Shown here: piece after piece, positions 34,688 through 47,789 of the stretch
Position numbering within the stretch: position 1 is the stretch's first letter
Layout of the letters: each line of letters begins with the position of its first letter
Assembly: GCF_029784155.1 (NCBI RefSeq)
Contig: NC_073691.1
Span: 53,887,978 to 53,951,977, forward strand
Length of the DNA stretch: 64,000 nt
Origin: Uranotaenia lowii
Lineage: Eukaryota > Arthropoda > Insecta > Diptera > Culicidae
Reading direction: 5' to 3'
The notes under the pieces: model-generated
Seen by the model: the letters and a program-made list of their open reading frames with translations, nothing else
The model's database searches: none
Told to the model about the DNA's origin: nothing
Program-made: the position numbers and the translations under genes

Positions 34688-36003
34688 GTTCTTTTAGAAA
34701 TGGGACACTTTCATTTGCTAATAGCTCGTTTACTAGATATCGGATATTCAAAATTTGGACAGCGTTTTGTTGCCTGTAAAAAGTACTATTCGACCTATTT
34801 TTTTCAAAATTTTAAATTGACGCGTTTTTGAATTATGTACGATGCAAGAGAAAAAGAAAAAAATAATTTTGCACAGTTTCCATTAAAATTCGTCATTATC
34901 CAATTGTTAGCTGACAAAACCGTTGATTATTCAAAGAATTACTGAGTTTTTGTGGTGAATAAGTATGTAAACACTGTCAATAATGTCCACAAAGTTCAAA
35001 TCAAGCATTGGAGTGAAGCACAAGATCGGCAACTACGGTTGAGGGTAATCTGGGAAGTCAAGTCTCATACTAGTATTTTTAATTTTCAAAAAACGAAAAA
35101 CTAAGGGTAGATCGCTGAAATGTCTAAAACAATTTTCTCCGATAAGCTGAAAGTGTTGCCTAATGATAACTCATTCAAACCCAACCTCAAACAACCATTT
35201 TTTGCTAGTTCCAGAGCTCGTAAGCTGTATAGCCGGTACCGAAGCTATGGGACAGATGATTTCTGATGAACGACAAAACTTATGAAATACCCTATTTTAA
35301 ATAAATTCCAGCGTTTGAATCCTAACCATGTCTGCTCGTTGCAAGATCCCGAGTATATTAAAGTATGTATTTGCTGGTTATTCTGTATCAAATTATAATG
35401 ATTTGCTAGAATTCTTCTCCTGCGAAAAAAAAACAAAAATTTTCAAAACGAAACTTTGGTTTTCGCTGTTATTAAAAGCCAAAAAAGAGTAATCTTGTAT
35501 GTTCCACCCGCAACCTACGATTTATACTAACCGATTTTATCTTATTATAACATCTTATGATGGTTTTACTTCGTTATTGTCAGATTTTTCCAGGAGAAAT
35601 TCCATTAAAAACGTTCAAAAATGTGGTCGAAAATAATCAAATTTGTTCATATCGAAACTACTGTATCCACTAAAATGCTTCCAGTTTCTTTTAAAAGAGA
35701 AGTATTGGATCAAAAAGTATCAGAAATTGAAGAAGGAGGGTGAAGCCATCTAAAATATAGATTTGACGAAGTAAAAGTTGGAAAAACTGATCAATACCAT
35801 GACTGAAAAAAGTGTGCGCCGGCCAATGGGAGATACCAAGAATAAAACAGAAATTTCTCTAAGAAAAAACTATAAATAATTTTTTTGAAATTTTTTCATG
35901 GAATATCATAACATTACCTTCATTTTCTTCAAAGAAAGTATTTCGATCAAACGAATGGTTTTTGAGATACACGCATTCGTAACTGTCCCATTTCTAAAAG
36001 AAC
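34688..36003. mobile_element. TA-flanked TIR element inserted in BEL/Pao element 1
   Basis: Perfect 20-bp terminal inverted repeats (GTTCTTTTAGAAATGGGACA at 34688-34707 and its complement at 35984-36003) flanked by TA (34686-34687, 36004-36005). Removing it rejoins the RT frame from EGRQLKL to the 'ELTELTISAGFPLRKW' block. The size of 1.3 kb and TA target suggest the IS630-Tc1-mariner superfamily. The interior frames have many stops and no DDE motif was recognised, so it is non-autonomous or decayed. Identical ends suggest that it is fairly young. Confidence 0.85.
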
Positions 36004-36005
36004 TA

Positions 36006-37156
36006 CGCTTTATGTAGGGAGCTAACTGAGCTTACGATTTCTGCTGGATTTCCACTTCGAAAATGGGAGTCGAACAGTTTGGAGATTCTAAAGGATATCC
36101 CATTAAACTTGCGTGATTAGCGAACCTTATTTGAACTCGATTCAACTAATTCACCGATAAAAACTCTCGGACTTCAATGGGATACAGCTTCCGATTTATA
36201 TCGATTTGAAACTCCAAGATGAACAATCTCCAATCACGAAACAAATCGTATATTCAGACATTGTACGTTTATTCGATCCTCTGGGATTAGTCGGCCCAGT
36301 TGTGGTCCAAGCAAAACTATTTTTGCAAATGCTTTGGCAAGAAAAAACTGAATGGGATGAAGTTCTTAAGGAAAATTTGCAGCTACAATGGATGGAGTTT
36401 CGTGAGAGTCTCTATGACTTATCCACATTGACCGCTCCAAGATGGGTTGCTGTTCCTTCTACTGTATACCTTGAGATTCATGGGTTTTTCGATGCCTCGG
36501 AGCGAGCATGTGGAGCTAGCATCTACATTCGTGCGATATCATCAACAGGCGAGATTAGTACAGAACTTCTCGTTGCTAAATCGAAAATTTCCCCACAAAA
36601 GACTAAAAAGCAAAGTCTTCCTCGATTGGAGTTAGCCGGTTGTTAATTACTAAGTCATCTATTCGAAAAAATTTCTACAATTTTACGTCTTCATGCAAAT
36701 TCATTCTTTTGGACGGACTCTGAAATTTGCCTTCACTGGTTGACATCAAACCCTTCTCGCTGAAAAACGTTTGTTGCAAATAGATGTTTGGAAATTCAAC
36801 GAATTACTGCTGGGGGAATTTGGACCCATGTACCTGGAATAGAAAACCCTGCGGACATTATCTCCAGAGGAATTGCTCCTGCACAGCTACATACCCCTTC
36901 AGTTTGGTGGAAGGGACCAGAATGGCTTTGACAACTATCTCGTTTTTGGCCTACACTTGGAAAACCAACCGGAATTTTCTTCAGAAGAACTGGAAGAACG
37001 GTCTGTTGCTTTGGTAGCAAAAATTTCAGCACCTAATGAAATGTTTTTACGGTACTCATCGTTAATGAAGTTTATGCTCGTCACTGCTAGGATGCTCCGT
37101 TTTGCGCATAATTTGAAATTTAAAAATATAGAATATCGACATTCATACTTGGGCCA
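36006..37156 (+). pseudogene. BEL/Pao element 1: reverse transcriptase second half and RNase H
   Basis: Continues the element after the TIR insertion: 'SAGFPLRKWESNSLEILKDI', a stop at 36118, then the frame 36206-36646 with 'RLFDPLGLVGPVVVQAKLFL', 'LWQEKTEWDEVL' and 'GFFDASERACGASIYIR' (RNase H first acidic motif). After a stop at 36646 come 'FFWTDSEICLHWLTSNPSR' and 'HVPGIENPADIISRGI', both typical of BEL/Pao RNase H. Decay increases to about 37150, where a family A repeat begins. No integrase, env-like frame or 3' LTR is seen, so the copy is truncated. Confidence 0.8.
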
Positions 37157-37470
37157 AGCTTATAACTTTTTTGCCTAATCAGATACGAGATTACGATCTT
37201 CGACAAAGTTGTTCAGCAGAAAATTTCCTTTAGAGAATTTATTAATTGACACAAAAACCATATGCAGGCTCGGTTTCACAGAAAAAACAAAAATTATGTT
37301 GATTTTTTACTAGAAAATATTTAATTGTCTCATACAAACCTAAATGTTCAAATTTACTCATGAAAACGTTACTAAAAAATTATGCAAAAAATCATGTATA
37401 AGTTTTGGACAAAAAAAAATTAAAAATGATTTCAAATCGGCTCAGTCTTTCGCAGCAAACCAATTATGTA
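37157..37470 (+). repeat. Dispersed repeat family A, copy 2, ending BEL/Pao element 1
   Basis: Matches 25140-25450 and 60325-60660: 'cctaatcagatacgagattac', 'ttcgacaaagttgttcagc', 'catacaaacctaaatgttcaaatttactcatg', 'tcggctcagtct'. It begins exactly where RNase H homology stops, so either it inserted there or it marks a deletion breakpoint. Confidence 0.6.
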
Positions 37471-37640
37471 ATGAGAAAATTTCAAGTTTTTGATATAATT
37501 TTTTCCATTCATGGAATAAATATTTTTAAGATATTTTGAAAAATCAAGTGATGGTAAAATTAATTTTGGAATTGATAGAACATAAAAAGTATTATTGACT
37601 AATAATAATTAATGTGAACCCGAGCATGGTTTTTTAAAAT
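37471..37640. other. AT-rich spacer
   Basis: Nothing recognised. Confidence 0.3.
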
Positions 37641-37925
37641 CAGCTCATTTATTACATATTTGGATCATTTTAACATGAACGTTCTCCGATGAATTTTGAT
37701 CAACGATTAAAAAACAGGTAACAAAACTTTGTAAGGCTTTTTTTATCGAATCGTCATTATTGTCATTAATTTTATGATATGGAATATTTTTTACAGCGAT
37801 ACTTACATAGAATTCAAGTTTAAATAGAAAATGTGTTCTGGTCCGAAAAAAATTGAGTGCTTCAATAAAATTCGAATCCACGTAGTGGAAACTCTCCATA
37901 TCAGCGCTAAGCCACATCACTCATA
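37641..37925 (-). mobile_element. tRNA-derived SINE-like unit
   Basis: On the minus strand the head has a box A-like GTGGCTTAGCGCTGAT (near 37915) and a box B-like GGATTCGAATT (near 37875), spaced about 30 bases. An AT-rich body follows to about 37641. No functional cloverleaf is evident. The tail and target duplication were not identified. The minus open frame across it is incidental. Confidence 0.45.
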
Positions 37926-39711
37926 GATTATTGAAAAAGCAGAAGCTTCGATGATCCAAATAAACAAACTCAGAATTTGATTCGATAAGCATCATGAGCT
38001 CCAATTGAATTGCATTCAGCTGCCGTAGTCAAATTAAATTTGTGTGTTTTTTTAACCTAATTCAATTGCTGGTTTAGAGGCAAAGTCCAAACCAGAAAAA
38101 AACCGAAATAATTTACCCATATATTCGCATGTCAGAAAATGTCCGCCGACGATTATTGGTGGCGCCATTGCCAAACCTACCACTCCGAAAAAAATCATTC
38201 ATATCTCGCGCACCTCAAAATCTACATGAAAAAAATTTGCATTCCCATGCAATTTCAATGAAGTTCTTCACCGGCTCCCCGGTTATTTTGCCAGCTACTC
38301 GTTCAGAGTCATTCGTTCAGTGATGCTCCCCCTTTCGCACCATTCGTTCCGCTTGTTGTTTTTCACTTAACGAAACCACACCACCCATTCAGCCTCGTCA
38401 AGTGATTGAGTATAAATTTGAATACGATTCGCATTCGAAGGGGGAAGAGGGTGCTGGCGTGAATGAACGCAACACGAAGGGGGTAAAAAAACGCAAAGAG
38501 GAGAAAAGCTTGCGTGCATTTTTTATGCTCACACGATTTGTTCCCCAAAACGAAAATGTTGCTGGTAATGGGAAAATGTTGTTTGAGCGTCAAACACTAA
38601 ACAATGGGTTTATTGAAGGTAGGCAATTTGTACTTTTTTTTTTATCTCGAAGGTAGATTTTTGGGGTTAAGTGCCCACAAATAAAATGGTGAACTGTTTA
38701 ACACGCACAAAATGTTCATTAAATACTGATGACTTTTCTTGACAGTTGATAACAACTCTGTAGCATTTAAAAAAATTGTATGTTTTCTTTTATATTTTTC
38801 CAAATCCAATTCCAACAAAAATTCACAATATTTTAATAATGCAGTTTAATGTACAATTTATTAGTTTTGTATGTTACGGAGTGTTTAGCGTTGTAAGGCG
38901 GCCATCGCTAGTCCACTGATGGCATGGGTTCGATTCCCATCTCGGTACCGGGAGTTAAATTTTAATCTTAAATTGCTGTTTTGTTTTCATGCACATTTCG
39001 CTGTTTTTATTTTTTTATCATAAATGAATTGCACTACTGTAACAACGGGCACTTTAGTGGCGTTGAAATATTCGAGAAGAATAAACAACCAAATAGAGCT
39101 CATCAAAGTCCCGACTCACATACACACTTACTTACAATCATACACACAAACGAACCCAACATTAAGTGGGGAAGCTGATGAATGGATGCCGATAAAAATA
39201 TTTATTTTTAATGCGGTACCGGAAACGAGAGTTTGCGTCAACAAAAACTTTTTAACTGTAAAAAAAACAGCCATATTTTTCGCGAATGCCTACATTCGTA
39301 CATTTGCGAGTGTAACTTTTCGAAAGGTGATTCAATTAATAGTTGGCTACAGGCAGGGGGCTTTTTCCAGTGGACGAAAATGGGTAAACATTTATATTTC
39401 ATCCAGTTGCGTTTATTTGAGGTTTCGAGTTTTTTTGACAGGGAAAGTGCAAACTTGATTCTCGTTTACCTGACGTTGCTATCGATGCGTATCTTAATAA
39501 AATATTGACACTGGATTGATGACTGAGGCTTGCGATTTTTTTCTTCAATAAACAAAATTTAATATGGGGCTCTGACTTTAACCATCATCTCTTCACCCTT
39601 AGTTGATTTGAATATATCTAAAGAAAGACATTTTTTCTCCCTAATTCAATGAACGAAAAGAGCGGACGGTTAAAAATTTCGACCTTTTTCAAATAAAAGG
39701 ATTATGCATAT
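37926..39711. other. GC-richer, mostly single-copy island
   Basis: Composition is distinctly less AT-rich between about 38100 and 39470. Several overlapping open frames (38129-38323, 38402-38656, 39024-39458 on +) have no domain. No repeat family of the window is found apart from the SINE head at 38886-38955. It may be regulatory or intronic host DNA. Confidence 0.3.
38886..38955 (+). repeat. tRNA-like SINE head
   Basis: Contains GGGTTCGATTCCCATCTCGG, a perfect box B followed by the 'CTCGG.ACCGGGAG' extension often seen in insect tRNA-derived SINEs. A box A is only weakly visible ('tagcgttgtaaggcgg'). There is no cloverleaf. Confidence 0.5.
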
Positions 39712-42452
39712 AAGGACTGTTTACGAAAGAAAGTGGACACTAGACCGCTTCAAAAAAATGACTTTTTGCTCCCATATGCTTTTTAGATGCCTTTTGGGTC
39801 GCCAAGCATCAGTGTAAAATTTGAGATGATTTGGTTGATTCCTGAGTAAGCGCAACGCGTTAAAATTTTGTATGAAAATTTGTATGGAAAAAGAAATTTT
39901 TGCACACTAAATCATCCAGAAAATTTAAATAAGCTTAAATGAAATCGGTCTTTAATTTTTGGTTTTGATGATTCTTAAGCTTCATTTTTTGCTTACATGA
40001 CAAGCAGCTAAGAATTTCATGAAAAAAGTTATAACCATTTCCAAATAAAAAATCTGAATCCATTGAAAAGTATCCAAAAATGGCAGACTTTACTTGCTAG
40101 AGCTGTTAATAATTGCATGAAATGTATTTGCAAAGGCTTTATAAATCAATAATTTTTCTGGCAATGCAAAACAGTTTTTTGAGATTTTTTATTTTCACCC
40201 TACTGTTACATAGCTTTCAAACAAGCAGTCAAAAACGATATAATTAAATAAATGAATTTTGAAAACGAAAATTTTATATAACACTAGCTGACCCGGTGTG
40301 CTTTGCTACACCTTCCAAAAATTATTGAAATTTATGGTACCTAGTTATATAACTTTTCATTTATTCGCACAAAATTCTACATTCAATTTCAAAATCATTT
40401 AAATGTTTTTTCAAAATACAATGCAACTTTTTTAATTTTGAAATCTTAATTATTTTTTTTAAATCAGTGTTTTAATCCTTTCTACGACTCTGGATTTCTT
40501 TGCCTCATAAGTTTAAAACGTATGTCAACATATTTTTTATATATCGAATCTTCGCTGTCCCTTTTAAAATGTGGAGAGGGTATCAAACTATCCTAGAAAC
40601 ATTTTTTGTATCAAAATAATGTCACAGAACACTTATTTTACCTTAGAGACCCACTACCCCATTTCTTTATTCCTAGGTAATGGAAGGAAGGGAGGTCTCA
40701 TAACATCTGAAAAACACTTCTTGTATACAAATACGATCCCATGTCATATATGGCTGCATTCTGGATAATTTCTTGAGTTATTCAAAAAATGGTTGACCCT
40801 CTCCTCACTTTATATCTCCCCCTTTATAATTTTTTGATCCATTTTCACCATTGGTTATCGAAATATTAAAAAACAATTGTATGAGTGACCTTCTTTCCAC
40901 TTTTTATCGTTCCACTGAATGGAGGAAGGGGTGCTGAACCACCGTAAAAACATTTCTTATGCTCGAATACCCTCTCCTGCAAATTTGATTTCGTTTGCGT
41001 TATAAGTTGTCAAGTTATGCTATAAAATTTGTATCGGAGCCCCTCTTCCTACCTATCCCCTACCTGGTAGGAGCGAGTCAAGATCAAACATTCCGTACAT
41101 TCAAATACATTCCCATGCCCAATTCTGTTCCATTTGCTCAATTGTATGATTGTTCCCGTGTCATATTTGGTTCCATTTGTTAGATAAGTTCTTGGTTTAT
41201 GCAAAACAACCGTATGTGAGCTCTCGTCTTCTCTAACTGTATCCCCAATTAAAGGAGAAAGAAATAACCAAATAACCATCTTACGTATCAAAATGCTTTC
41301 ACCTGTAAAAGTTGTTTCCATTTGCTCGATTAGTTCTCGAGTTATGCGAAAATTCTAAAGGAGCCCCTCTCTCTCCTTCCTATCACGCAACTGGAAGGAG
41401 GAAGTAGTACCAACATTTCTCGTAATGAAATACCTTCCCATGCCAAATTTGGTTCCATTTGCATGATTATTTTTCCAGTTATACTAAAAATTTTAAAGGA
41501 GCCCCTCCCCACTTTCTATCTCCTCACTGGAAGGAGAGAGGGGTATCAAATATTCAAAGAACTATTTATCGTACCCAAATACCCTTCCTAGCCAAATTTG
41601 GTTTCATTTGCTCGATTAGTTTTCAAGTTATGCAATAAAAAGGGGTTGAAGGCCCCCCCTCCTTCCTGTTTCTCCACTGGAAGGAGGGAGGGGTCTTAAA
41701 TAATCATAGAACCATTTCTCGTATTCCACTACCCTTCCATGCCGATTTTTTCCATTAGCTTGATTAGTTCTCCAGTTATGTAAAAAATTGTATGGTAGGC
41801 CCCCTCCCCTCTTCTTATCTCCCCAATGAAAAGTGGGGAGGGTGCCAAATATTCTTAGAAACATTCCTCGTACCCATGCCAAGTTTGGTATGATTTGCTT
41901 AATCAGTTCTCGAGTTATGAAGACTTTTTACTTTTGTATGGGAGAACCCCTTCCCCCTTCCAGGAATAGGGAGGGGTCCCAAACTATTATAGGAACCTTC
42001 CCCGGCCTCCAATACCCCCATCTGCCAAGTTTCACGCAAATCGGTCCAGTAATTTTTGAGTCTATAGGGAACAGACAGACAGACAGACAGACAGAAATTC
42101 ATTTTTATATATATAGATTGAATATCTTTTCTGGGGTACAATTTAGGTTGGTGCTTTGTTCACATGAATTGTAATGCAAGAGTCAAGGAACAAGTTGCAT
42201 CCAAAGTTATATTTTTTGGAACTTTCAGAACACCTCTGGCGATTTTCGAATGAAAAATTTTGTTTTCCCATTCAAATTTCCATACAAAATTAAAACTCGT
42301 TGCGCTAATTCAGGACTGGATGGATCGCTTCCACAATTTTTATTACTATTTCTGGCAGCAAAACCAACCAAAAAAAAGCTATGGGAGGTGTAAAAATTTA
42401 AGAATTTGAAATTTTCATACAAAGCTTGAAGCGGTCTAGTGGACACGGGTTA
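39712..42452. mobile_element. TIR element family D, copy 1, interrupted by a Helitron-like element
   Basis: CACTAGACCGCTTCAA at 39739 is mirrored by TTGAAGCGGTCTAGTG near 42427. Inverted matching continues inward ('gcgcaacgcgttaaaattttgtatg' against 'catacaaaattaaaactcgttgcgc'). The interior is split by 40284-42117. Outside that insertion the element is about 0.9 kb and non-coding. Related fragments occur at 53190-53290 and 55384-55485. Exact termini and target duplication are unresolved. Confidence 0.6.
40284..42117 (-). mobile_element. Helitron-like element, copy 3 (full length)
   Basis: On the minus strand it starts TCTATATATATAAAAATG after an A, and ends with a GGTGTAGCAAAGCACACC hairpin region followed by GGGTCAGCTAG before a T. 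This fits Helitron rules without a target duplication. The interior is a degenerate tandem array of about 145 bp; plus-strand 'gagcccct...ctggaaggag' blocks start near 41037, 41217, 41362, 41501, 41650, 41797 and 41943. A (GACA)n tract lies at 42071-42094. No Rep/helicase is encoded, and frames crossing the array are spurious. Confidence 0.6.
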
Positions 42453-43934
42453 TTTAATGTTATTAAGTGGGTATGTTAGTTGAACACCGATTTCAGCAAT
42501 ACACAAAAAATGTTAAAAAAGGTGGATTGAAGCTGATGGTGAAGATAGTCAATCGTTTGAATCAATATTGTACAAATGATGTGTGAAAAAATTATTTGTC
42601 CATATATGTGATAAAATTTCGAAGGATGAGAAATTCAGATGAAAAAAGACAGCAGGAAACTGGAATAAAGAGGAAGCTGCCGCTCGCTTCTTAAACTCTA
42701 GAAAAGCGTGTTTTTTTCCAAAAATTACCAAAAAAAATAATCATTACAATGCAGTTTAAATTTTTGAAGAAAATGTTTTAACGTGGCAGATCGTAAAAGA
42801 TCGCAATATTTATAAGAACACTTTCTATAAAAAAGCGAGAAAATATTAAACTTCTGGAGGACGATGAAACTTAAGAGGAGAGAAATTGAATTCAAAGCAA
42901 CTGGCCCTAAGTCCACAACTGAATCCCAAATAAAATCAGTTTTATATTTGAAGTCCTACTAATTGGTCGTTTCTATCGTAGTTCCTCTAGACCAGAAAGG
43001 TCAAGTCCAATATCACCTCCCAGTTCGAAGGTCGTTGACCTCAGCACATGTTTGTCACAGGACGTGACAAAACTTCTATCCAACTTGACGAGAGTTCGAA
43101 TTCTAGTTTGCAATGTTTTAACGTTCTAAAAAAATGATATTCCTGATGAACTTTAAAACATTAGGTAAAAAATATAAACATTAGTGTTAGTGGTATACAA
43201 ACATTGTATTTACGGCTTGAAGCGCTCTGCATTTTAAAGTAACAATAATAGTAAAGGTAACAGCAACAATAAAATTTTGGCGGTTAAACTAGGATTACTA
43301 AACGAATCTTTTAAGAACTACGTAGCTCTTTTCCGATCGAGAAATGAGCGTACTCTTCTTTTTGTGAAATGTTGCGGTTTGTACTCTTTTTTTATGAAAG
43401 ACATTTTATCAGAGAAACGAACTTATTTCTTCCAGTTCTTAAGTTTGTGTTCCTATAAGTACAAGAAATCTGAAAGAAATGCAACACTTTATGCAATCAT
43501 GGCACGGTTATTCAGGTTTCTCTACTTTGATGAGTTTTCTAAACACTAAACTGCGTCGAAATAAATTGTGCAAGTAATCAGCGCCTTTGAATATGCAATT
43601 AGCGCCCAAACAGTTGACAACGCACAACAACAGTTTGAACTCTTTTTGAAATGCAACATTTTTTCATGTTTGCTATTTTCTTATCTCTATCTTTCCGAAT
43701 AATCCAACGACCCTTTGGCTTTTCACTGAAAATCAGCAAGAAAATTAACAAAAACTTGAAACGATAATTTTCAATTTGTAAAAGTATTTTTTTAAGTCAT
43801 AAATGCCAGATAAGACACATTACTAGCAACTAATTGACACTATTTGAATGGCCTTAAATTTCCTGGTTTCTCCCGTTTTTCATAAATATTTCGAAATTTG
43901 ACTTCAACTTACTGTTTTTGGTGTGAAGGGTATG
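42453..43934. other. AT-rich DNA, no gene recognised
   Basis: Frames at 42549-42916 (-) and 43277-43549 (+) have no domain. A slightly GC-richer patch at 42980-43110 ('gttcgaaggtcgttgacctcagcac') was examined for an RNA gene but no fold was convincing. Confidence 0.3.
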
Positions 43935-44340
43935 GTAACCTTAGGTTTAACCCCCTCATGAGGTTTCAAAATGCCAAGTGAAATATTTTTTGCTCAACCT
44001 TAAATAATTAGTTTCTTAATCGAATTTTGATCAACAACGTAAATTAGTCAACAGTAACTATCTCGATTCAGAACTAAATCGAAAACCTCGAAATCTCATC
44101 CCAGGTCCCAAGTTTTGAACAGTTTTCCAAAAAAATCTCACTTGTTGGTTGTAAATAAGTTTCGAATATTGAATTCCAAAAGTTAGACTCCAAAAAGTTA
44201 GACTAAGCACGTTAAATTGCCCAGATTTAGCGCAAATGTTTTAACTTTACATGCAAAATCAATCCATCCTTTGAATTATATATCTTGCGTTCAAAAAAAA
44301 ACTGTTAAACAAATTTTGTCAAAATGACCAAAAACGAATC
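43935..44340 (+). repeat. Dispersed repeat family E, copy 2
   Basis: Colinear with 7075-7480 (see that entry for landmarks), with many indels. It lies just before the L1-like remnant. Confidence 0.5.
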
Positions 44341-44571
44341 ATTGGAACCCTAAAACCAGGTTCTTGATCGGCGGATTTGTTTTAATAAAAAAAATACAAC
44401 TTTTCAAGTTCTTGTCCTCTTTATTTTAATTAAATTATTTCAAAATTTGCCTAGGTTCTGGCTGGATTCAGGAAAAATTTATGAAACAATATGCTCGGTT
44501 TATGCAACGTTTTAACACTAAATAGCTCGAAAATTTCTAGCTAGTAGATACCCAGTTCATTATTCTTAATT

Positions 44572-45670
44572 TTAATTTTGGATCATTATTGGGATGGATG
44601 GATGATTGCATTTTAAACTGAAATAAGATACTCCGAGAATCTTAACAGAAGCAACCTCTTGAATTAATTGTGGACCAATTCTGCAATGGTTCAATCTTAT
44701 AAAACTGGATTTATTAAAATTTATTTTTGTTCCTGCAAATGATTCAAATGTACTCAAAATTTGCATCAGCAAACAAAACTCTGCATCATTTCTAACGAAC
44801 ACATTAATATCATCAGTATATGCGATAGTTTTAATGAACTTATTATAGATTAGAACCGGAGGAATGTTATAAGCTATCTTTCGCAAAAGAGGTTATATGT
44901 ACAGCTTAAACAATATCATGCTCAACGGACATCACTGCCTCACTGACTTTTTAATCGCAATTTCATCTGTAAGAAACCCGTTGAAAAGAATTCTAGATTT
45001 TGCAGAATTATTAATTATAAAGATTTTTTTAGATATTGAATAAAATTTTTGTAGAATTGACCTAAAAAATTTATGATTGACATTGTCAAAAGCCTTTTGT
45101 AGATCTACACTAACTATTGCATATTTAAATTTTCCTGTCTCACTTGCCTTCATAATGATTTTTCTTAAATTTACTAAATTTTAAGTATGAACATGATCCA
45201 TTTGGTCTGGCTGCAGATTGCTCTGGACCAAGAATGTCGTTCAGAAAAATTCTAGTTCTGTTCGCCAAGACTACTTTCGTGAAAAGCTTATAATCACATT
45301 TTAACAAACTTATCGGGCGAAAATTGTCTATGTTATGTTTAGATCCTTTCTTGTGTATCAACGTTGCAATTCCTGAACTGAAAACAGCTGATGGCTGTAT
45401 ATTCCCGGAAAAAAAATCATTAAAAATTTTAACCAACTCTTCTTTCAACAGATCAAAATGTTTATTGTTGAATTCATATGACAGGCCATCAGGCCTGGCG
45501 TTTTTTTTTTTTTGAGCATTGTTTTAACGTTACATGAATCTCTTTTGCTGTAATGTTTTTTATCAACTCTCTTTGTTGTTCTCCTGTCAATTTTTCCGTT
45601 ATCTCATTCAAAAGATTTTCATTTGGACTTTGGATATATAGCGCTCTCTTGAAACTGATTTAAAAAGAGA
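44572..45670 (-). pseudogene. L1-like non-LTR reverse transcriptase, degenerate
   Basis: Minus-strand pieces in order: 'NLLNEITEKLTGEQQRELIK' and 'NARPDGLSYEF' (about 45640-45460); 'SGIATLIHKKGSKHNIDNFR' followed by PISLLKCDYKLFTKVVLANR and ILGPEQSAA (45448-45170); 'AIVSVDLQKAFDNVNHKF' (motif A, Asp present); and 'KTIAYTDDINVFV' with 'GTKINFNKSS' (motif C reads YTDD). The FRPISLL...DYK block and LGPEQ.A are characteristic of the L1/Tx1 group. Each piece is separated by stops or frameshifts; the PQGS region is missing between 44932 and 44886. The element stops at the neighbouring mariner insertion. Confidence 0.8.
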
Positions 45671-45749
45671 TCGAAGAATTTTCTTTTTAATATATGGGTC
45701 ATGTATGAGCTGATCATACACCATGAACCATATATAACCTGTTTCTATA

Positions 45750-46770
45750 AAGGGTGATACGGTCAAAATTTGGTCAAGGGAAAACGCGTGTAAATCGGGG
45801 AAATAGTTTTTTTTTTAAATCAAATTTTTTTTCAAGTTTAATTTGTATAAAATTCAGGAAAAATACTCAGTTAGGCTTCCGTTTTTCCAAACCCGAATTG
45901 CTGATCCGTACGCTTAATCCCTGCCATCAGATTTTGTACAGCCACCTTGTCCACCTTCTTCGCCGCAGGAAGCCAGTTTTCCTTGAGCTGCTGCTCGTCC
46001 TTAGCAATTTTTTTGGTCTTCTTAAAGTTCCGCTAGACAATAGCCCAGTATTTTTCAATTGCGCGGAGCTCTGGCGTGTTGGGAGGGTTCTTGTCCTTGG
46101 GAACCACCTGCACGTTGTTGGCGACGTACCACTCCTTTTTAGCGTAATGGGAAGATGTCAAATCCGGCCAAAACAGTACGGAACAACCGTGTTTCTTCAG
46201 GAAAGGCAGCAGACGTGTATTTAAACACTCTTTCACGTAAATTTTTTGGTTGACAAGCCCCGAAGCTATGACAATGCTGCTTTTCAAGCCACAGGTACAG
46301 ATGGCTTGCCAAATCAGATATTTCTTCGCGAACTTTGACAGTTTCATGTGCTTGAAAATATCTGCTACCTTTCCCCTTCCTTTTGCCGTATGAAACTCCT
46401 GTCCCGGAAGCTGCTTGTAGTCGGCTTTGACGTAGGTTTCGTCGTCCATTACCACGCAGTCAAACTTCGTCAGCATCGTAGTGTACAGCCTCCGGGATCG
46501 CGCTTTGGCCGTCGTATTTTGTTTATCATCGCGATTTGGGGTCACTACCTTCTTGTAAGTCGGTAGTCCGGCTCCGGCTTCCGGTTTTCGATTTCCCCCC
46601 GATCCAGACTTCCTGGCTGTCGACAAACGTTCCACAAACACTTTAATTGCATTTGTAACGGTTGGTTTGGCAACGTTTTGCGATTTTGGCAGCTTTGCGT
46701 GTATGTAGCTCGGATATTCGCGATGCGCGAGCAAAATGATTCGCTGCTTATTTTCCTTTTACGGCATTTT
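45750..46770 (-). pseudogene. ITmD37E-type mariner transposase
   Basis: One terminus is seen: AGGGTGATACGGTCAAAATT at 45751, next to TA. On the minus strand the transposase starts at ATG 46766 but has a stop two codons later; the long frame 46734-46033 follows with an N-terminal helix-turn-helix-like region and the DDE catalytic core: 'VVMDDETYVKAD' (first Asp), 'LFWPDLTSSHY' (second Asp), and NPPNTPELRAIEKYWAIV (Glu). The last motif is diagnostic of the mosquito DD37E group; the spacing here is two residues short of 37. A nonsense codon at 46033 breaks a frame that continues in register for about 48 more codons. The second terminus is missing beside the (CA)n tract. Confidence 0.85.
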
Positions 46771-46816
46771 GACAACTGAAGAGTAAATTCCAAAATCAAA
46801 ATAGGAGCAACATTCT

Positions 46817-47789
<973 letters not shown>

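Noticed and set aside
45754..46224. 156-codon plus-strand open frame
   Set aside because: Antisense to the mariner transposase C-terminus; a shadow frame.
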